From the NCBI RefSeq assembly GCF_004208635.1, contig NZ_CP035806.1, positions 2,790,001 through 2,854,000 on the forward strand: a stretch of 64,000 nt of DNA, given 5' to 3'. The notes under the pieces were generated by a model, which was given only the letters and a program-made list of their open reading frames with translations, had not been told where the DNA came from and did not search any database. Of the stretch, positions 50,943 through 60,133 are shown piece after piece. The position numbers and the translations under genes were made by a program. The number at the start of each line of letters is the position of its first letter. Within the stretch, counting starts at the first letter, position 1. The DNA is from Leucobacter triazinivorans. GTDB lineage: Bacteria; Actinomycetota; Actinomycetes; Actinomycetales; Microbacteriaceae.

Positions 50943-52257
50943 GTTCCCGGTCTGGGCTGGAGATCGAAACCTGCCAGATCATTCCCAGACTTGGTGCCAC
51001 CACTTCAACTGGCAGCTTTCTGGATCCTTTGAGATATAAAGCTTGCAGCTTGGCAAGGTACTCGATGGCAGGATGCTCGCCGGTGGCCTGCCAGGGCAGC
51101 TTTGCAATGGCGACGAGCAACGACCGCACGGGGCGAATTCCATCAATCAATCCCTCGCGGACCAGGGAGGCCCTGCTCGGTGGTTTGCGTTTCTGGGTTT
51201 CGGTGATCAAGGCTTCAAGACGGGCACGCAACTCAGCATCTGGCACCGCACCTTGCGCGCTCAAGGCAACAAGTTCGCCGAGCAGCGTTTTGTACATTGC
51301 GGCCCAATTGACGGTAGCGGGGACATCGGCGGCAGCCTGACGCCACAGATCGGCGATCCGGCGCTGCACCATAAGGATCAACTGGTCTGTGGTGGTGAAC
51401 AGGCAATACCGAAGAAAGCATGCGACCTCCACGGTGCGCGCTGGCTCTTTGATCTTGGCTCCGGCTGAGGGCGGCCTGGAGACAAGTCGGCGCGCGTAGC
51501 GGCGCAAGATGAGATCGGGGATGTCTGCCAGGTGCTTATGAACGTCCAGCGTGTAAAGCAGGTCGATGCGCTCCAGTACCTCGCTGATTTGGCGGGTTGA
51601 GTGTTTCGCCGGTGCAGCCCATAGCCAACTCTGCTGGGTTTGTCCATCTGGGCGCAGCTCTGAAACTGAGGCTCGCCAGCGATCAAGTGTTGCTGGATCA
51701 ACGCTGGCGGCGATGGCGGTGCCTGTTTCAACTTCAAGCTGGGCAAGTGCCGCCGCAATCAGTGTCCGAATTGCCCGCTCGTGCACGATCACCAGCTTGT
51801 TCTTGTACAGCCATTGACGCGCCCGCACGAGTAGCTGATCGCGGTCGGCGCAGCGCGCCACTTCGTCGCGCAGTTCACGTACCAGTGAGCGGCGCTGGTG
51901 CTCGCTCATCCACTGGAATCCAAGGACCGTGCAGGCTACTTGTTGGTGATCGAATAGCGTGCGCCCGCGTTCATACATGGCTCTCAGCGAGGCGACTTCT
52001 GGTGCTGCAATGCCAAGCTCGTTGCCAAGGTGGCGCCACAAGGCTACTGGAATTACCCGAAAGGCACCGAGCAAACGCCCACTCATGCGCAGGAAACCAA
52101 TATGGAGCGCCAGACCAAGCTTGTGGGAATCACCTCGGCGTGCATTGATTGCGTCGCGCTCGGCACCATCGAAGGTGAAAAATGCCTTCATCTCGAAGTC
52201 GCTGATATCGCGGGGGAGCCCACGCATCCCCAAAAACGTTGTGTGCCAACCCTGCAT
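50943..52257 (-). pseudogene. tnpA: IS1071 transposase gene, 3'-truncated
   Basis: The first 438 or so residues match IS1071 TnpA (Tn3 family): MQGWHTTFLGMRGLPRDISD at the start and WQVSISSPDRE at the last recognisable point. After that the frame enters unrelated DNA (HTQSGEARNAVE) and stops at 50,866. The full protein is about 970 aa, so the catalytic C-terminal half is missing and it is inactive. Confidence 0.9.
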
Positions 52258-52292
52258 CGTGAACCTCAAAAGTGGGAGGCCACCATACCCGT

Positions 52293-52402
52293 TTACAAAG
52301 CGAACAGGAAAGTCAATGAAATCAACGGTCTACCCAGACCACCCCCGCGCCAGTGCTAGCTTTGCGTACCGTCACTTATTGCACTGAAAACGAGGAGACC
52401 CC
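52293..52402 (-). repeat. IS1071 terminal inverted repeat (about 110 bp)
   Basis: From memory, IS1071 has unusually long (about 110-bp) terminal repeats. Only this copy is present; the opposite end is lost with the deleted part of the element. Confidence 0.65.
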
Positions 52403-54289
52403 GCCATGGCCAAAATGCGCAAGGTCACCACCGTTCGCGGCTACGGTGCCTTTGTCGGCGCCAACCACCTCGAAGTGGAAGAAACCACCGGCACGGGCCA
52501 GGAGAAGACGGGCACCAAGAAGGTCATCGCCTTCAAGCGCGCCATCATCGCCGCTGGCAGCCAGGCCGTGCGCCTGCCGTTCATGCCCAACGACCCGCGC
52601 GTGGTCGATTCCACCGGCGCGCTGGCGCTCAGCGGCGTGCCCAAACGCATGCTCATCCTGGGTGGCGGCATCATCGGCCTGGAAATGGGCACGGTGTACA
52701 GCACCCTGGGCGCACGCCTGGATGTGGTGGAGATGATGGAAGGCCTGATGCAGGGCGCCGACCGCGACCTCGTCAAGATCTGGCAAAAGATGAACGCCAA
52801 GCGCTTCGACAACATCATGTTGAAGACGAAAACCGTCGGTGCCGAGGCCACACCTGAAGGCATCAAGGTCACATTCGCGCCAGCGGAAGAGGGCGGCACC
52901 GCCCCCGAGCCACAGGTGTACGACCTGGTGCTGCAGGCCGTGGGCCGCACGCCCAACGGCAAAAAGATCGCTGCTGAAAAGGCTGGCGTGGCCGTCACGG
53001 ACCGTGGCTTCATCAACGTCGATATCCAGATGCGCACCAACGTGCCGCACATCTTTGCCATCGGCGACATCGTGGGCCAGCCCATGCTGGCGCACAAGGC
53101 GGTGCATGAGGCACACGTGGCGGCAGAAGTGATTGCCGGTGAACTGCAAGGCAACAAAGAGCTGGCAAGCGCCGCCTTCAACGCCCGCGTGATCCCAAGC
53201 GTGGCCTACACCGACCCTGAAGTGGCTTGGGTGGGCCTGACGGAAGACCAGGCCAAGGCCCAAGGCATCAAGGTCAAGAAGGGCCTGTTCCCCTGGACGG
53301 CCTCGGGCCGCGCCATTGCCAACGGCCGCGACGAAGGCTTCACCAAGCTGCTGTTCGACGACAGCCCCGAAGCAGCGACCCCTCGAATCTCATCGCCGGG
53401 TGTCATCTTTCACGCGGCCACCGGCATCGATGCGGCTACCGTGGCCCCAGTGCAGACCACACTGCAAAAACGCATCCTGCGCGCCTTCGTTGCTCGGGGC
53501 CTGCTGGAGAACTGTGACGCCAAAGACATGCTGGGCTACAAACACAGCGGCTTCTCGGTGGACGCCGGTGTCTGCATCGAAGCCCACGACCGCGCTGCGC
53601 TGGAGCGGCTGCTGCGCTATTGCGCGCGTCCACCGTTTTCCATGGAGCGCCTACGCAAAGAGGGAAGCAAACTGGTGTACCGCTGTGCCAAACAGCGCAG
53701 CGAGCCCACCAGTGACAAGCGTGGTGCCAAGGCAGATGAGCTGCACCTCACACCGCTGGAACTGATCGACCGCATCGCCGCGCTGGTGCCACCGCCACGC
53801 ACCCACCGGCACCGCTACTTTGGTGTGCTGGCACCAAACTCGCCGCTGAGAGCGGCGGTAACGGCGCTGGCCCAGCCTGCTGCGTCGCAACCAGCCACGG
53901 TGGAGACTGCACAACCTGGCGCGGGCGTACCTGGGGTGGCGGCGCCGGGCAACGCGGCCACACCCACACCCGAACCTGAAGCACGCCCGAAGCGAGCGGC
54001 GCATTACTTGTGGGCGGTGCTGATTGCCCGCATCTACGAGGCATTTCCGCTGCTGTGCCCCATGTGCGGTGGGCAGATGCGCATCATTGCCTTCATCACC
54101 CACAGCGCCGAAATCCGCCACATCCTGAACCACATCGGGGTGGAGTCTGCCCCCCCGCACATCACCCCGGCACGCGGGCCACCGCTGTGGGAGGGCTGCG
54201 ACGCGCCGGTGGATGATGGTGCGCAAGGCGAGCCGGATTGGGATCTGGCAGCTCAACCCGACGAGGTAGACCAGCGCGTCAATTGGTGA
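52403..54289 (+). pseudogene. Chimeric ORF: lpdA middle part fused in frame to IS91 transposase C-terminus
   Basis: An uninterrupted frame (627 codons from ATG 52,406). Residues 1-323 are lpdA sequence starting just inside IS1071 and including GGGIIGLEMGTVYSTLG (NAD motif) and VPHIFAIGDIVG. At 53,375 the frame passes to transposase sequence, beginning TPRISSPGVIFHAATG. Comparison with copy 1 shows that the equivalent of 44,608-45,581 (974 bp) is missing, with one shared G at the junction. The product would lack lpdA's redox cysteines and dimer domain and the transposase's zinc region, so no activity is expected. Confidence 0.88.
52714..53375 (+). repeat. Direct repeat A2 (lpdA part), partner 43,946-44,607
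   Basis: Second copy, same orientation. Mismatches to A1 are confined to the left half (ending at about 53,083). Confidence 0.9.
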
Positions 54290-54477
54290 CCCAGTGAAGC
54301 GGCGGTATCCATCGCTGCGGGGAAGCAGCTGCACGCGCGCCAGGCCCAAATGCATACTGCCTCCCAAGCTCTTGCCATTGAGCGGCAAGCGAGCGCTCAA
54401 CCTTCCTTGGCCGAACGTGTTTCGAGGCCCAAAACTCGTGCCATACTTGGCCTCATGCGGTTGAATTTCCTATCCGT
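53375..54477 (+). repeat. Direct repeat B2 (IS91 part), partner 45,582-46,684
   Basis: Second copy of the transposase 3' part and right end, followed by CTTATAG and then atzC. The hairpin with GAGGCC/GGCCTC arms recurs at 54,424-54,454. Confidence 0.9.
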
Positions 54478-54546
54478 CTTATAGTACAATGGTTACAACC
54501 ATGGCACGAAACGGGACAAGTCCTAGTTTAAAAAATGAGGATAAAA

Positions 54547-55770
54547 ATGAGTAAAGATTTTGATTTAATCATTAGAAACGCCTATCTAAGTGAAAAAGAC
54601 AGTGTATATGATATTGGGATTGTTGGTGACAGAATAATCAAAATAGAAGCTAAAATTGAAGGAACCGTAAAAGACGAAATTGATGCAAAGGGTAACCTTG
54701 TGTCTCCCGGATTTGTCGATGCACATACCCATATGGATAAGTCATTTACGAGCACAGGTGAAAGATTACCGAAGTTTTGGAGCAGACCTTATACAAGGGA
54801 TGCTGCCATCGATGCTGCCATCGAGGATGGCTTGAAATATTATAAAAATGCTACCCACGAAGAAATAAAAAGACATGTGATAGAACATGCTCACATGCAG
54901 GTACTCCATGGGACTTTATACACCCGGACCCATGTAGATGTAGATTCAGTTGCTAAAACAAAAGCAGTGGAAGCAGTTTTAGAAGCCAAGGAAGAGTTAA
55001 AGGATCTTATCGATATACAAGTCGTAGCCTTTGCACAGAGTGGATTTTTCGTTGATTTGGAATCTGAATCATTGATTAGAAAATCCTTGGATATGGGCTG
55101 TGATTTAGTTGGGGGAGTTGATCCTGCTACGCGGGAAAATAATGTTGAGGGTTCTTTAGACCTATGCTTTAAATTAGCAAAGGAATACGATGTTGATATC
55201 GACTATCACATACATGATATTGGAACTGTTGGAGTATATTCGATAAATCGTCTTGCCCAAAAGACAATTGAAAATGGGTATAAGGGTAGAGTAACTACGA
55301 GTCATGCCTGGTGTTTTGCAGATGCTCCGTCCGAATGGCTCGATGAGGCAATCCCATTGTACAAGGATTCGGGTATGAAATTTGTTACCTGTTTTAGTAG
55401 TACACCGCCTACTATGCCGGTGATAAAGCTGCTTGAAGCTGGCATCAATCTTGGCTGTGCTTCGGACAATATCAGAGATTTTTGGGTTCCCTTTGGCAAC
55501 GGTGATATGGTACAAGGGGCTCTGATCGAAACTCAGAGATTAGAGTTAAAGACAAACAGAGATTTGGGACTAATTTGGAAAATGATAACGTCAGAGGGTG
55601 CTAGAGTTTTAGGAATTGAAAAGAACTATGGGATAGAAGTTGGTAAAAAGGCCGATCTTGTTGTATTAAATTCGTTGTCACCACAATGGGCAATAATCGA
55701 CCAAGCAAAAAGACTATGCGTAATTAAAAATGGACGTATCATTGTGAAGGATGAGGTTATAGTTGCCTAA
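54547..55770 (+). CDS. atzC: N-isopropylammelide isopropylaminohydrolase AtzC (with 4-aa insertion)
   Basis: A 407-aa amidohydrolase recognised as AtzC. It converts N-isopropylammelide to cyanuric acid plus isopropylamine. Metal ligands: H60 and H62 in VDAHTHMD, H221 in IDYHIHDIG, D307 in CASDNIRD; H253 (TSHAWC) also lines the site. The Pseudomonas sp. ADP enzyme is 403 aa; the four extra residues are a second DAAI at 89-92, caused by a 12-bp tandem repeat. The gene is strikingly AT-rich next to its neighbours. ATG 54,547 is the known start; GAGGA is just upstream. Confidence 0.94.
   Translation: MSKDFDLIIRNAYLSEKDSVYDIGIVGDRIIKIEAKIEGTVKDEIDAKGNLVSPGFVDAHTHMDKSFTSTGERLPKFWSRPYTRDAAIDAAIEDGLKYYKNATHEEIKRHVIEHAHMQVLHGTLYTRTHVDVDSVAKTKAVEAVLEAKEELKDLIDIQVVAFAQSGFFVDLESESLIRKSLDMGCDLVGGVDPATRENNVEGSLDLCFKLAKEYDVDIDYHIHDIGTVGVYSINRLAQKTIENGYKGRVTTSHAWCFADAPSEWLDEAIPLYKDSGMKFVTCFSSTPPTMPVIKLLEAGINLGCASDNIRDFWVPFGNGDMVQGALIETQRLELKTNRDLGLIWKMITSEGARVLGIEKNYGIEVGKKADLVVLNSLSPQWAIIDQAKRLCVIKNGRIIVKDEVIVA
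54799..54822 (+). repeat. 12-bp tandem duplication inside atzC
   Basis: GATGCTGCCATC occurs twice in a row (54,799-54,810 and 54,811-54,822), duplicating Asp-Ala-Ala-Ile without a frameshift. Confidence 0.9.
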
Positions 55771-55824
55771 TAGATGCTTTTTTTGGAGCGGCACCCTAAG
55801 GAAGCCCTGCACGAAGGAGAGAGA

Positions 55825-57195
55825 ATGATCCTGATCCGCGGACTGACACGTGTCATCACTTTCGACGATCAAGAACGCGAGTTGGAAGACGCCGACATTC
55901 TGATCGACGGGCCGAAGATCGTCGCCGTCGGAAAGGACCTGTCGGATCGCAGCGTTTCACGGACAATCGACGGGCGTGGAATGATTGCGCTGCCAGGTCT
56001 CATCAACTCGCACCAGCACCTGTTCGAAGGCGCAATGCGGGCGATTCCCCAACTCGAGCGGGTCACGACGGCCAGTTGGCTCGAAGGCGTCCTGACCAGA
56101 AGCGCAGGATGGTGGCGCGACGGGAAGTTCGGTCCAGATGTCATCCGGGAGGTTGCGCGCGCCGTCCTCCTCGAGTCGCTCCTCGGTGGCATCACCACGG
56201 TCGCCGACCAGCACCTATTCTTCCCCGGTGCCACGGCCGATAGCTATATCGACGCAACCATCGAGGCCGCCACCGACCTCGGGATCCGGTTCCATGCGGC
56301 AAGGTCATCGATGACGCTCGGCAAGAGCGAAGGTGGCTTCTGCGACGACCTGTTCGTCGAGCCCGTCGACAGAGTCGTCCAGCACTGTCTGGGTCTCATC
56401 GACCAGTACCACGAGCCGGAACCGTTTGGAATGGTTCGAATCGCTCTTGGACCCTGCGGCGTCACCCACGACAAGCCCGAACTCTTCGAAGCGTTCGCAC
56501 AGATGGCGGCGGACTACGACGTGCGCCTCCACACCCACTTCTACGAACCGCTCGACGCGGGAATGAGCGACCACCTCTACGGTATGACGCCGTGGCGTTT
56601 CCTTGAGAAGCACGGCTGGGCCAGCGACCGAGTATGGCTGGCTCACGCTGTGGTACCTCCACGGGAGGAGATCCCCGAGTTCGCCGACGCAGGCGTCGCG
56701 ATCGCGCATCTCATTGCGCCGGACCTTCGGATGGGCTGGGGACTCGCGCCTATCCGGGAATACCTCGACGCCGGAATCACGGTTGGGTTTGGAACGACCG
56801 GGTCCGCCAGCAACGATGGCGGGAACCTGCTTGGCGATCTGCGCCTGGCTGCGCTGGCGCACCGCCCCGCTGACCCCAACGAGCCCGAGAAGTGGCTGTC
56901 GGCACGCGAGCTGCTCCGAATGGCAACCAGGGGATCAGCGGAGTGCCTCGGCAGGCCCGACCTGGGCGTCCTCGAGGAGGGTCGTGCTGCGGACATCGCC
57001 TGTTGGCGCCTCGATGGAGTCGACCGGGTTGGTGTGCACGACCCGGCGATCGGCCTGATCATGACTGGTCTTTCAGACCGGGCAAGCCTGGTGGTCGTGA
57101 ATGGTCAGGTGCTCGTCGAGAACGAACGACCCGTTCTGGCAGATCTCGAACGCATCGTCGCGAATACGACAGCACTCATTCCCAAGAACTTGTAG
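55825..57195 (+). CDS. trzN: Triazine hydrolase TrzN
   Basis: A 456-aa amidohydrolase of the same length as characterised TrzN. It replaces the chloro, methylthio and other leaving groups of s-triazines with hydroxyl. H63 and H65 (NSHQHLF), H238 and E241 (HTHFYE) and H274 (WLAHAV) line the Zn site. T325 (GFGTTGSASN) stands where most relatives have Asp, a TrzN hallmark. ATG 55,825 has GAAGGAGAGAG upstream; the in-frame ATG at 55,774 would add 17 atypical residues. It lies 54 bp after atzC, a pair of opposite base composition. Confidence 0.95.
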   Translation: MILIRGLTRVITFDDQERELEDADILIDGPKIVAVGKDLSDRSVSRTIDGRGMIALPGLINSHQHLFEGAMRAIPQLERVTTASWLEGVLTRSAGWWRDGKFGPDVIREVARAVLLESLLGGITTVADQHLFFPGATADSYIDATIEAATDLGIRFHAARSSMTLGKSEGGFCDDLFVEPVDRVVQHCLGLIDQYHEPEPFGMVRIALGPCGVTHDKPELFEAFAQMAADYDVRLHTHFYEPLDAGMSDHLYGMTPWRFLEKHGWASDRVWLAHAVVPPREEIPEFADAGVAIAHLIAPDLRMGWGLAPIREYLDAGITVGFGTTGSASNDGGNLLGDLRLAALAHRPADPNEPEKWLSARELLRMATRGSAECLGRPDLGVLEEGRAADIACWRLDGVDRVGVHDPAIGLIMTGLSDRASLVVVNGQVLVENERPVLADLERIVANTTALIPKNL

Positions 57196-57355
57196 TGCCC
57201 TGCGCCCCCTGCAGTAGGGGTCACGGCGGTACTGGACGCCGAGCATCTGTGCTCCCAAGTTCCTTGCCACACGCACGTCATCGACGCTCTTGCTCGCCGT
57301 CGATGCCCGCTCGGGCGAATTGATACGGATTTCCCACTTGAAAGGATCGATATCG

Positions 57356-58366
57356 ATGGCAGTTCGACGGGTTTCAGCCGCGCTCGCGGTCGCACTCCTG
57401 ATCATTGCCTCCATCGCGGGATGCGGCAAGGACAGCGAAGGCGGCACCACCACATCAAACGGCGCGCCGACGAGGCTACGGATGCAGCTGAGCTGGGTGG
57501 CGAACGCACAGTTCGCTGGATACATGATGGCTAAGGAGCAGGGCTTCTACGAGGACGCAAACCTGGATGTAGACCTTCTCTACGGCGGGCCGAACGTCAA
57601 CAACGTTCAGCAACTGACCAGCGGTCAGGCCGACCTCACCGTCGACCGCGTCAGCACCCTCTTCCTGTCGCGTGACAAGGGCATCCCGATCAAGGGCATC
57701 GCGGAGTTCGATCAGAAGTCCGGATTCTGGCTCGTGGCCAAGAAGAGCAGCGGAATCAACTCACCTGATGACCTTGTCGGGCAGAAGGTAGGAATCTTCG
57801 CAGACGACGAGTTCCAGGCCGACGCCCTCCTCACAGCGATGGGCGTCGACCCCAGCGATGTTAAGACGTTCTACCAGGGATTCACGATGGATCCGTGGCT
57901 CAACGACGAGTACCCCGTCGCAGAGATGACATCGTTTGGGCAGCTCCAGGAGGTCTATCACGCTGGTTACACAGACAAGGACCTTGTCTTCTTCAAGCCT
58001 TCTGACTATGACGTCGGCATTCTCCACGGGTGCCTGATCGCCAACGAGAGCGCCATCCAGTCCAGCCCCGACGCGCTCACCGCTTTCGTCGAGGCAACGA
58101 TGAAGGGGTGGACCTACGCCTTCGCGCATCCCGACGAGGCTGTTGACGCCATCCTCGCAGAGGAGCCCAGCGCCAGCCGACCAGTCGAAACCTCTGCGCT
58201 GGACGCGATGAAGGACGTCCTCTGGGATGGAGACACGCCTCCAGACAACTGGGGCCAGATTCCCATGGACAACTACGAGGAAACGGCCAAGATTCTTGAG
58301 GACGGCGACTACGTCGACCACCCGATCGACGTCGAGAAGTCGGTGGATCTGACCATCGCGCCGTGA
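57356..58366 (+). CDS. NMT1/THI5-like ABC-transporter substrate-binding lipoprotein
   Basis: A 336-aa lipoprotein (signal VALLIIASIAGC) with the NMT1/SsuA-type binding fold: LQLSWVANAQFAGYMMAKEQGFYEDANL (matched in segments QLSWVANAQFAG and KEQGFY), GGPNVNNVQQLTSGQADL, and WLNDEYPVAEMTSFGQ. Relatives bind pyrimidine thiamin precursors or similar small heterocycles. AAAGGA precedes ATG 57,356. No permease or ATPase gene is present nearby. Linked to trzN in the same direction. Confidence 0.88.
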   Translation: MAVRRVSAALAVALLIIASIAGCGKDSEGGTTTSNGAPTRLRMQLSWVANAQFAGYMMAKEQGFYEDANLDVDLLYGGPNVNNVQQLTSGQADLTVDRVSTLFLSRDKGIPIKGIAEFDQKSGFWLVAKKSSGINSPDDLVGQKVGIFADDEFQADALLTAMGVDPSDVKTFYQGFTMDPWLNDEYPVAEMTSFGQLQEVYHAGYTDKDLVFFKPSDYDVGILHGCLIANESAIQSSPDALTAFVEATMKGWTYAFAHPDEAVDAILAEEPSASRPVETSALDAMKDVLWDGDTPPDNWGQIPMDNYEETAKILEDGDYVDHPIDVEKSVDLTIAP

Positions 58367-58486
58367 GGACTGTCCGTCGGCTCGGCGGCTCCTGCAGGAG
58401 GCGCTCTGGATTGGGGAGCCCGCACGACGGCAGGCAGGCGCAACTGCCTGCGGGACGTGCCATCGGCTGAGCCGATCGCTCAAACG

Positions 58487-58527
58487 ACCAGCGCCCCAGA
58501 CAATCTGACTGGGGCGCTGGTCTTTCG
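58487..58527 (+). terminator. Rho-independent terminator
   Basis: ACCAGCGCCCCAG and CTGGGGCGCTGGT form a perfect 13-bp stem with a 9-base loop, followed by CTTTC. It lies 120 bp after the binding-protein gene and could also end transcription from the convergent RidA gene. Confidence 0.85.
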
Positions 58528-58622
58528 TGGGTATGGCCTGTGAAGGTAGGCACCGAACCGCAGAGCCGATGCCTAGTTTGGTTCCGGCAAGCCGGACGGA
58601 CCATACATTGGTCCGGTGGCGG

Positions 58623-59015
58623 CTAGCCGATGATGGCGTCTGCCTCGATTTCGACGAGTAGGTCGGGAAGAGCCAGTGCGCCAACCTCAACAAGCGCATT
58701 CGCTGGCCGTACCTCCCCGAACACCTCACCATGGACGGCGGCCACCGCCTCGAAGTCCGAGATATTCGTGACGAAGATCCGAGTCCGGACCACGTCCGCG
58801 ATCGACGCGCCCGCTTCTTTCAGCGCGGACTCGACTCGCGTAAGAGTCTCACGCGTCTGTGCGACGACGTCGTCGCCGCCAACGGCTCCCTCACTCGACC
58901 CTGCGGTCATCCCACCAACAAACACAAACGGCCCCTTGCAGACGGCCCGCGAGTAGCCCCGGAGGCTCTCGAGGTGAGACCCAGACGAGATATTCTGCCG
59001 AGTCATCGACTCCAT
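58623..59015 (-). CDS. RidA/YjgF-family protein
   Basis: A 130-aa protein of the Rid superfamily (CKGPFVFVGGMTAGSS, TRETLTRVESALKEAGASIADVVRTRIFVTN, ALVEVGALALPDLLVEIEADAI in pieces). Canonical RidA has an Arg in the P-A-R-S-x-V-E-V strand for imine hydrolysis; here the sequence is RPANALVEV, so that Arg is missing and the protein belongs to a non-canonical subgroup. Start MESMTR at 59,015 is chosen over 59,099. It converges on the trzN-side genes. Confidence 0.88.
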   Translation of the reverse strand: MESMTRQNISSGSHLESLRGYSRAVCKGPFVFVGGMTAGSSEGAVGGDDVVAQTRETLTRVESALKEAGASIADVVRTRIFVTNISDFEAVAAVHGEVFGEVRPANALVEVGALALPDLLVEIEADAIIG

Positions 59016-59221
59016 GTTGACCCTTTCGGTCGGTCTCGGGCCATCCGACCCGGTGATTTGGGCGGCGGAGTTGCCCGCCATCCGTCGTCGGCCGCGCACC
59101 TTGGGACGGCACGGCTTACGCTGTGTGAAAGTCTAACTCCAATGAACGAAGTTCTCAGATGGGGTCTGCGCTTGCCGTGACTCCCAATCGACAGCAAAGG
59201 CTGAGGTGAGTCGTGGTAGCG
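59016..59221. other. Upstream region of the RidA gene, no gene seen
   Basis: About 200 bp between the RidA start and the left end of the IS21 element. It should hold the RidA promoter. No coding frame is supported. Confidence 0.4.
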
Positions 59222-59347
59222 TGTCAAGGGACAGTAGGAACTGCCCAGGGGCGGACATGAAACCTGCCCGCTGACGGCCACGAGAACTGCCCGGTGGTGG
59301 CCACGGGATCTGCCCAAGGGGGCGGTGGCCACCACCGACCGGGGTGC

Positions 59348-60133
59348 TCAGCTCAACGGGCTCACCCCCTGGCCGGCGAGTGCCTGGGTCAGGCGCACGC
59401 TGTCGCCGCTGGTCTGGCAGACGTGGGCGTGGTGGAGCAGCCGGTCGACTGTGGCGGTGGCCAGCGTCTTGGGCATGAGCTCGTCGAACCCGGACGGGTG
59501 CAGGTTCGAGCTGATCGCGACCGAGCGCTTCTCATAGGCGGCGTCGACGAGGCGGTAGAGGCCTTCGGCGGCGTCGGCGGCGACGGCCAGGAGCCCGATG
59601 TCATCGACGATGACCAGGTCGGCCCGCAGGATTCGGGCGATGGCCTTGGTGACGGTGTCGTCCGCACGGTGCCGGCGCAGCAGGACGCCGAGGTCTTCCA
59701 GGGTGAACCAGGCGACCTTGAGTCCCTGCTCGACGGCTTGTTGTCCGAGCGCTTCGAGCAGGAACGTCTTCCCGGTCCCGGATGGCCCGCAGACCACGAG
59801 GTTCTCTCGCCGGTGGACCCACTCCAAGGTCCGCAGCGCCTGCTGGGTCGGGGCCGGGATCGAGGAGATCTCGGGCTGCCACGCATCGAACGTCTTGCCG
59901 GTCGGGAACCCTGCGGCCGCCCGCCTCGTGGCCAAGGCGGAGCGTTCCCGGCCGGCGACCTCCTCAGCGAACAGGGCCTTGAGGACCTCGGCGGGCTCCC
60001 AGCGTTGGGCCTTCGCGGTCGCGACCACCTCGGGCGCGTGGCGACGGATGTGCGGCAGCCGCAGCTTGCGCAGCAGCTCCTCCAACTCGACCGGCAACGG
60101 CGGCGCGGTGCTGATGGGGCTCCTCGTCGTCAT
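59348..60133 (-). CDS. istB: IS21-family helper ATPase IstB
   Basis: A 261-aa AAA+ ATPase (DnaC-like) with Walker A VVCGPSGTGKTFLLEALG and Walker B LVIVDDIGLL, and sensor region VAISSNLHPSGFDEL. IstB assists IstA in transposition. ATG 60,133 overlaps the istA stop (ATGA). Confidence 0.93.
   Translation of the reverse strand: MTTRSPISTAPPLPVELEELLRKLRLPHIRRHAPEVVATAKAQRWEPAEVLKALFAEEVAGRERSALATRRAAAGFPTGKTFDAWQPEISSIPAPTQQALRTLEWVHRRENLVVCGPSGTGKTFLLEALGQQAVEQGLKVAWFTLEDLGVLLRRHRADDTVTKAIARILRADLVIVDDIGLLAVAADAAEGLYRLVDAAYEKRSVAISSNLHPSGFDELMPKTLATATVDRLLHHAHVCQTSGDSVRLTQALAGQGVSPLS

Larger units (their letters stand above)
50943..52402 (-). mobile_element. Truncated IS1071 with one intact end
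   Basis: The outer end at 52,402 reads, on the minus strand, GGGGTCTCCTCGTTTTCAGT, which is the IS1071 terminus. The rest of the element stops near 50,943 beside atzB. Its insertion end abuts lpdA copy 2 (GCCATGGCCAAAATG). In known atrazine plasmids, IS1071 flanks the atz genes. Confidence 0.85.

Noticed and set aside
52406-54289. Chimeric frame as a functional fused enzyme
   Set aside because: It lacks the lpdA redox-cysteine and dimer regions and the transposase zinc region; the frame is preserved by chance at a deletion junction.
55774-55824. Upstream in-frame ATG as trzN start
   Set aside because: The 17 extra residues do not belong to TrzN, whereas ATG 55,825 has a good ribosome site and gives the known 456-aa length.
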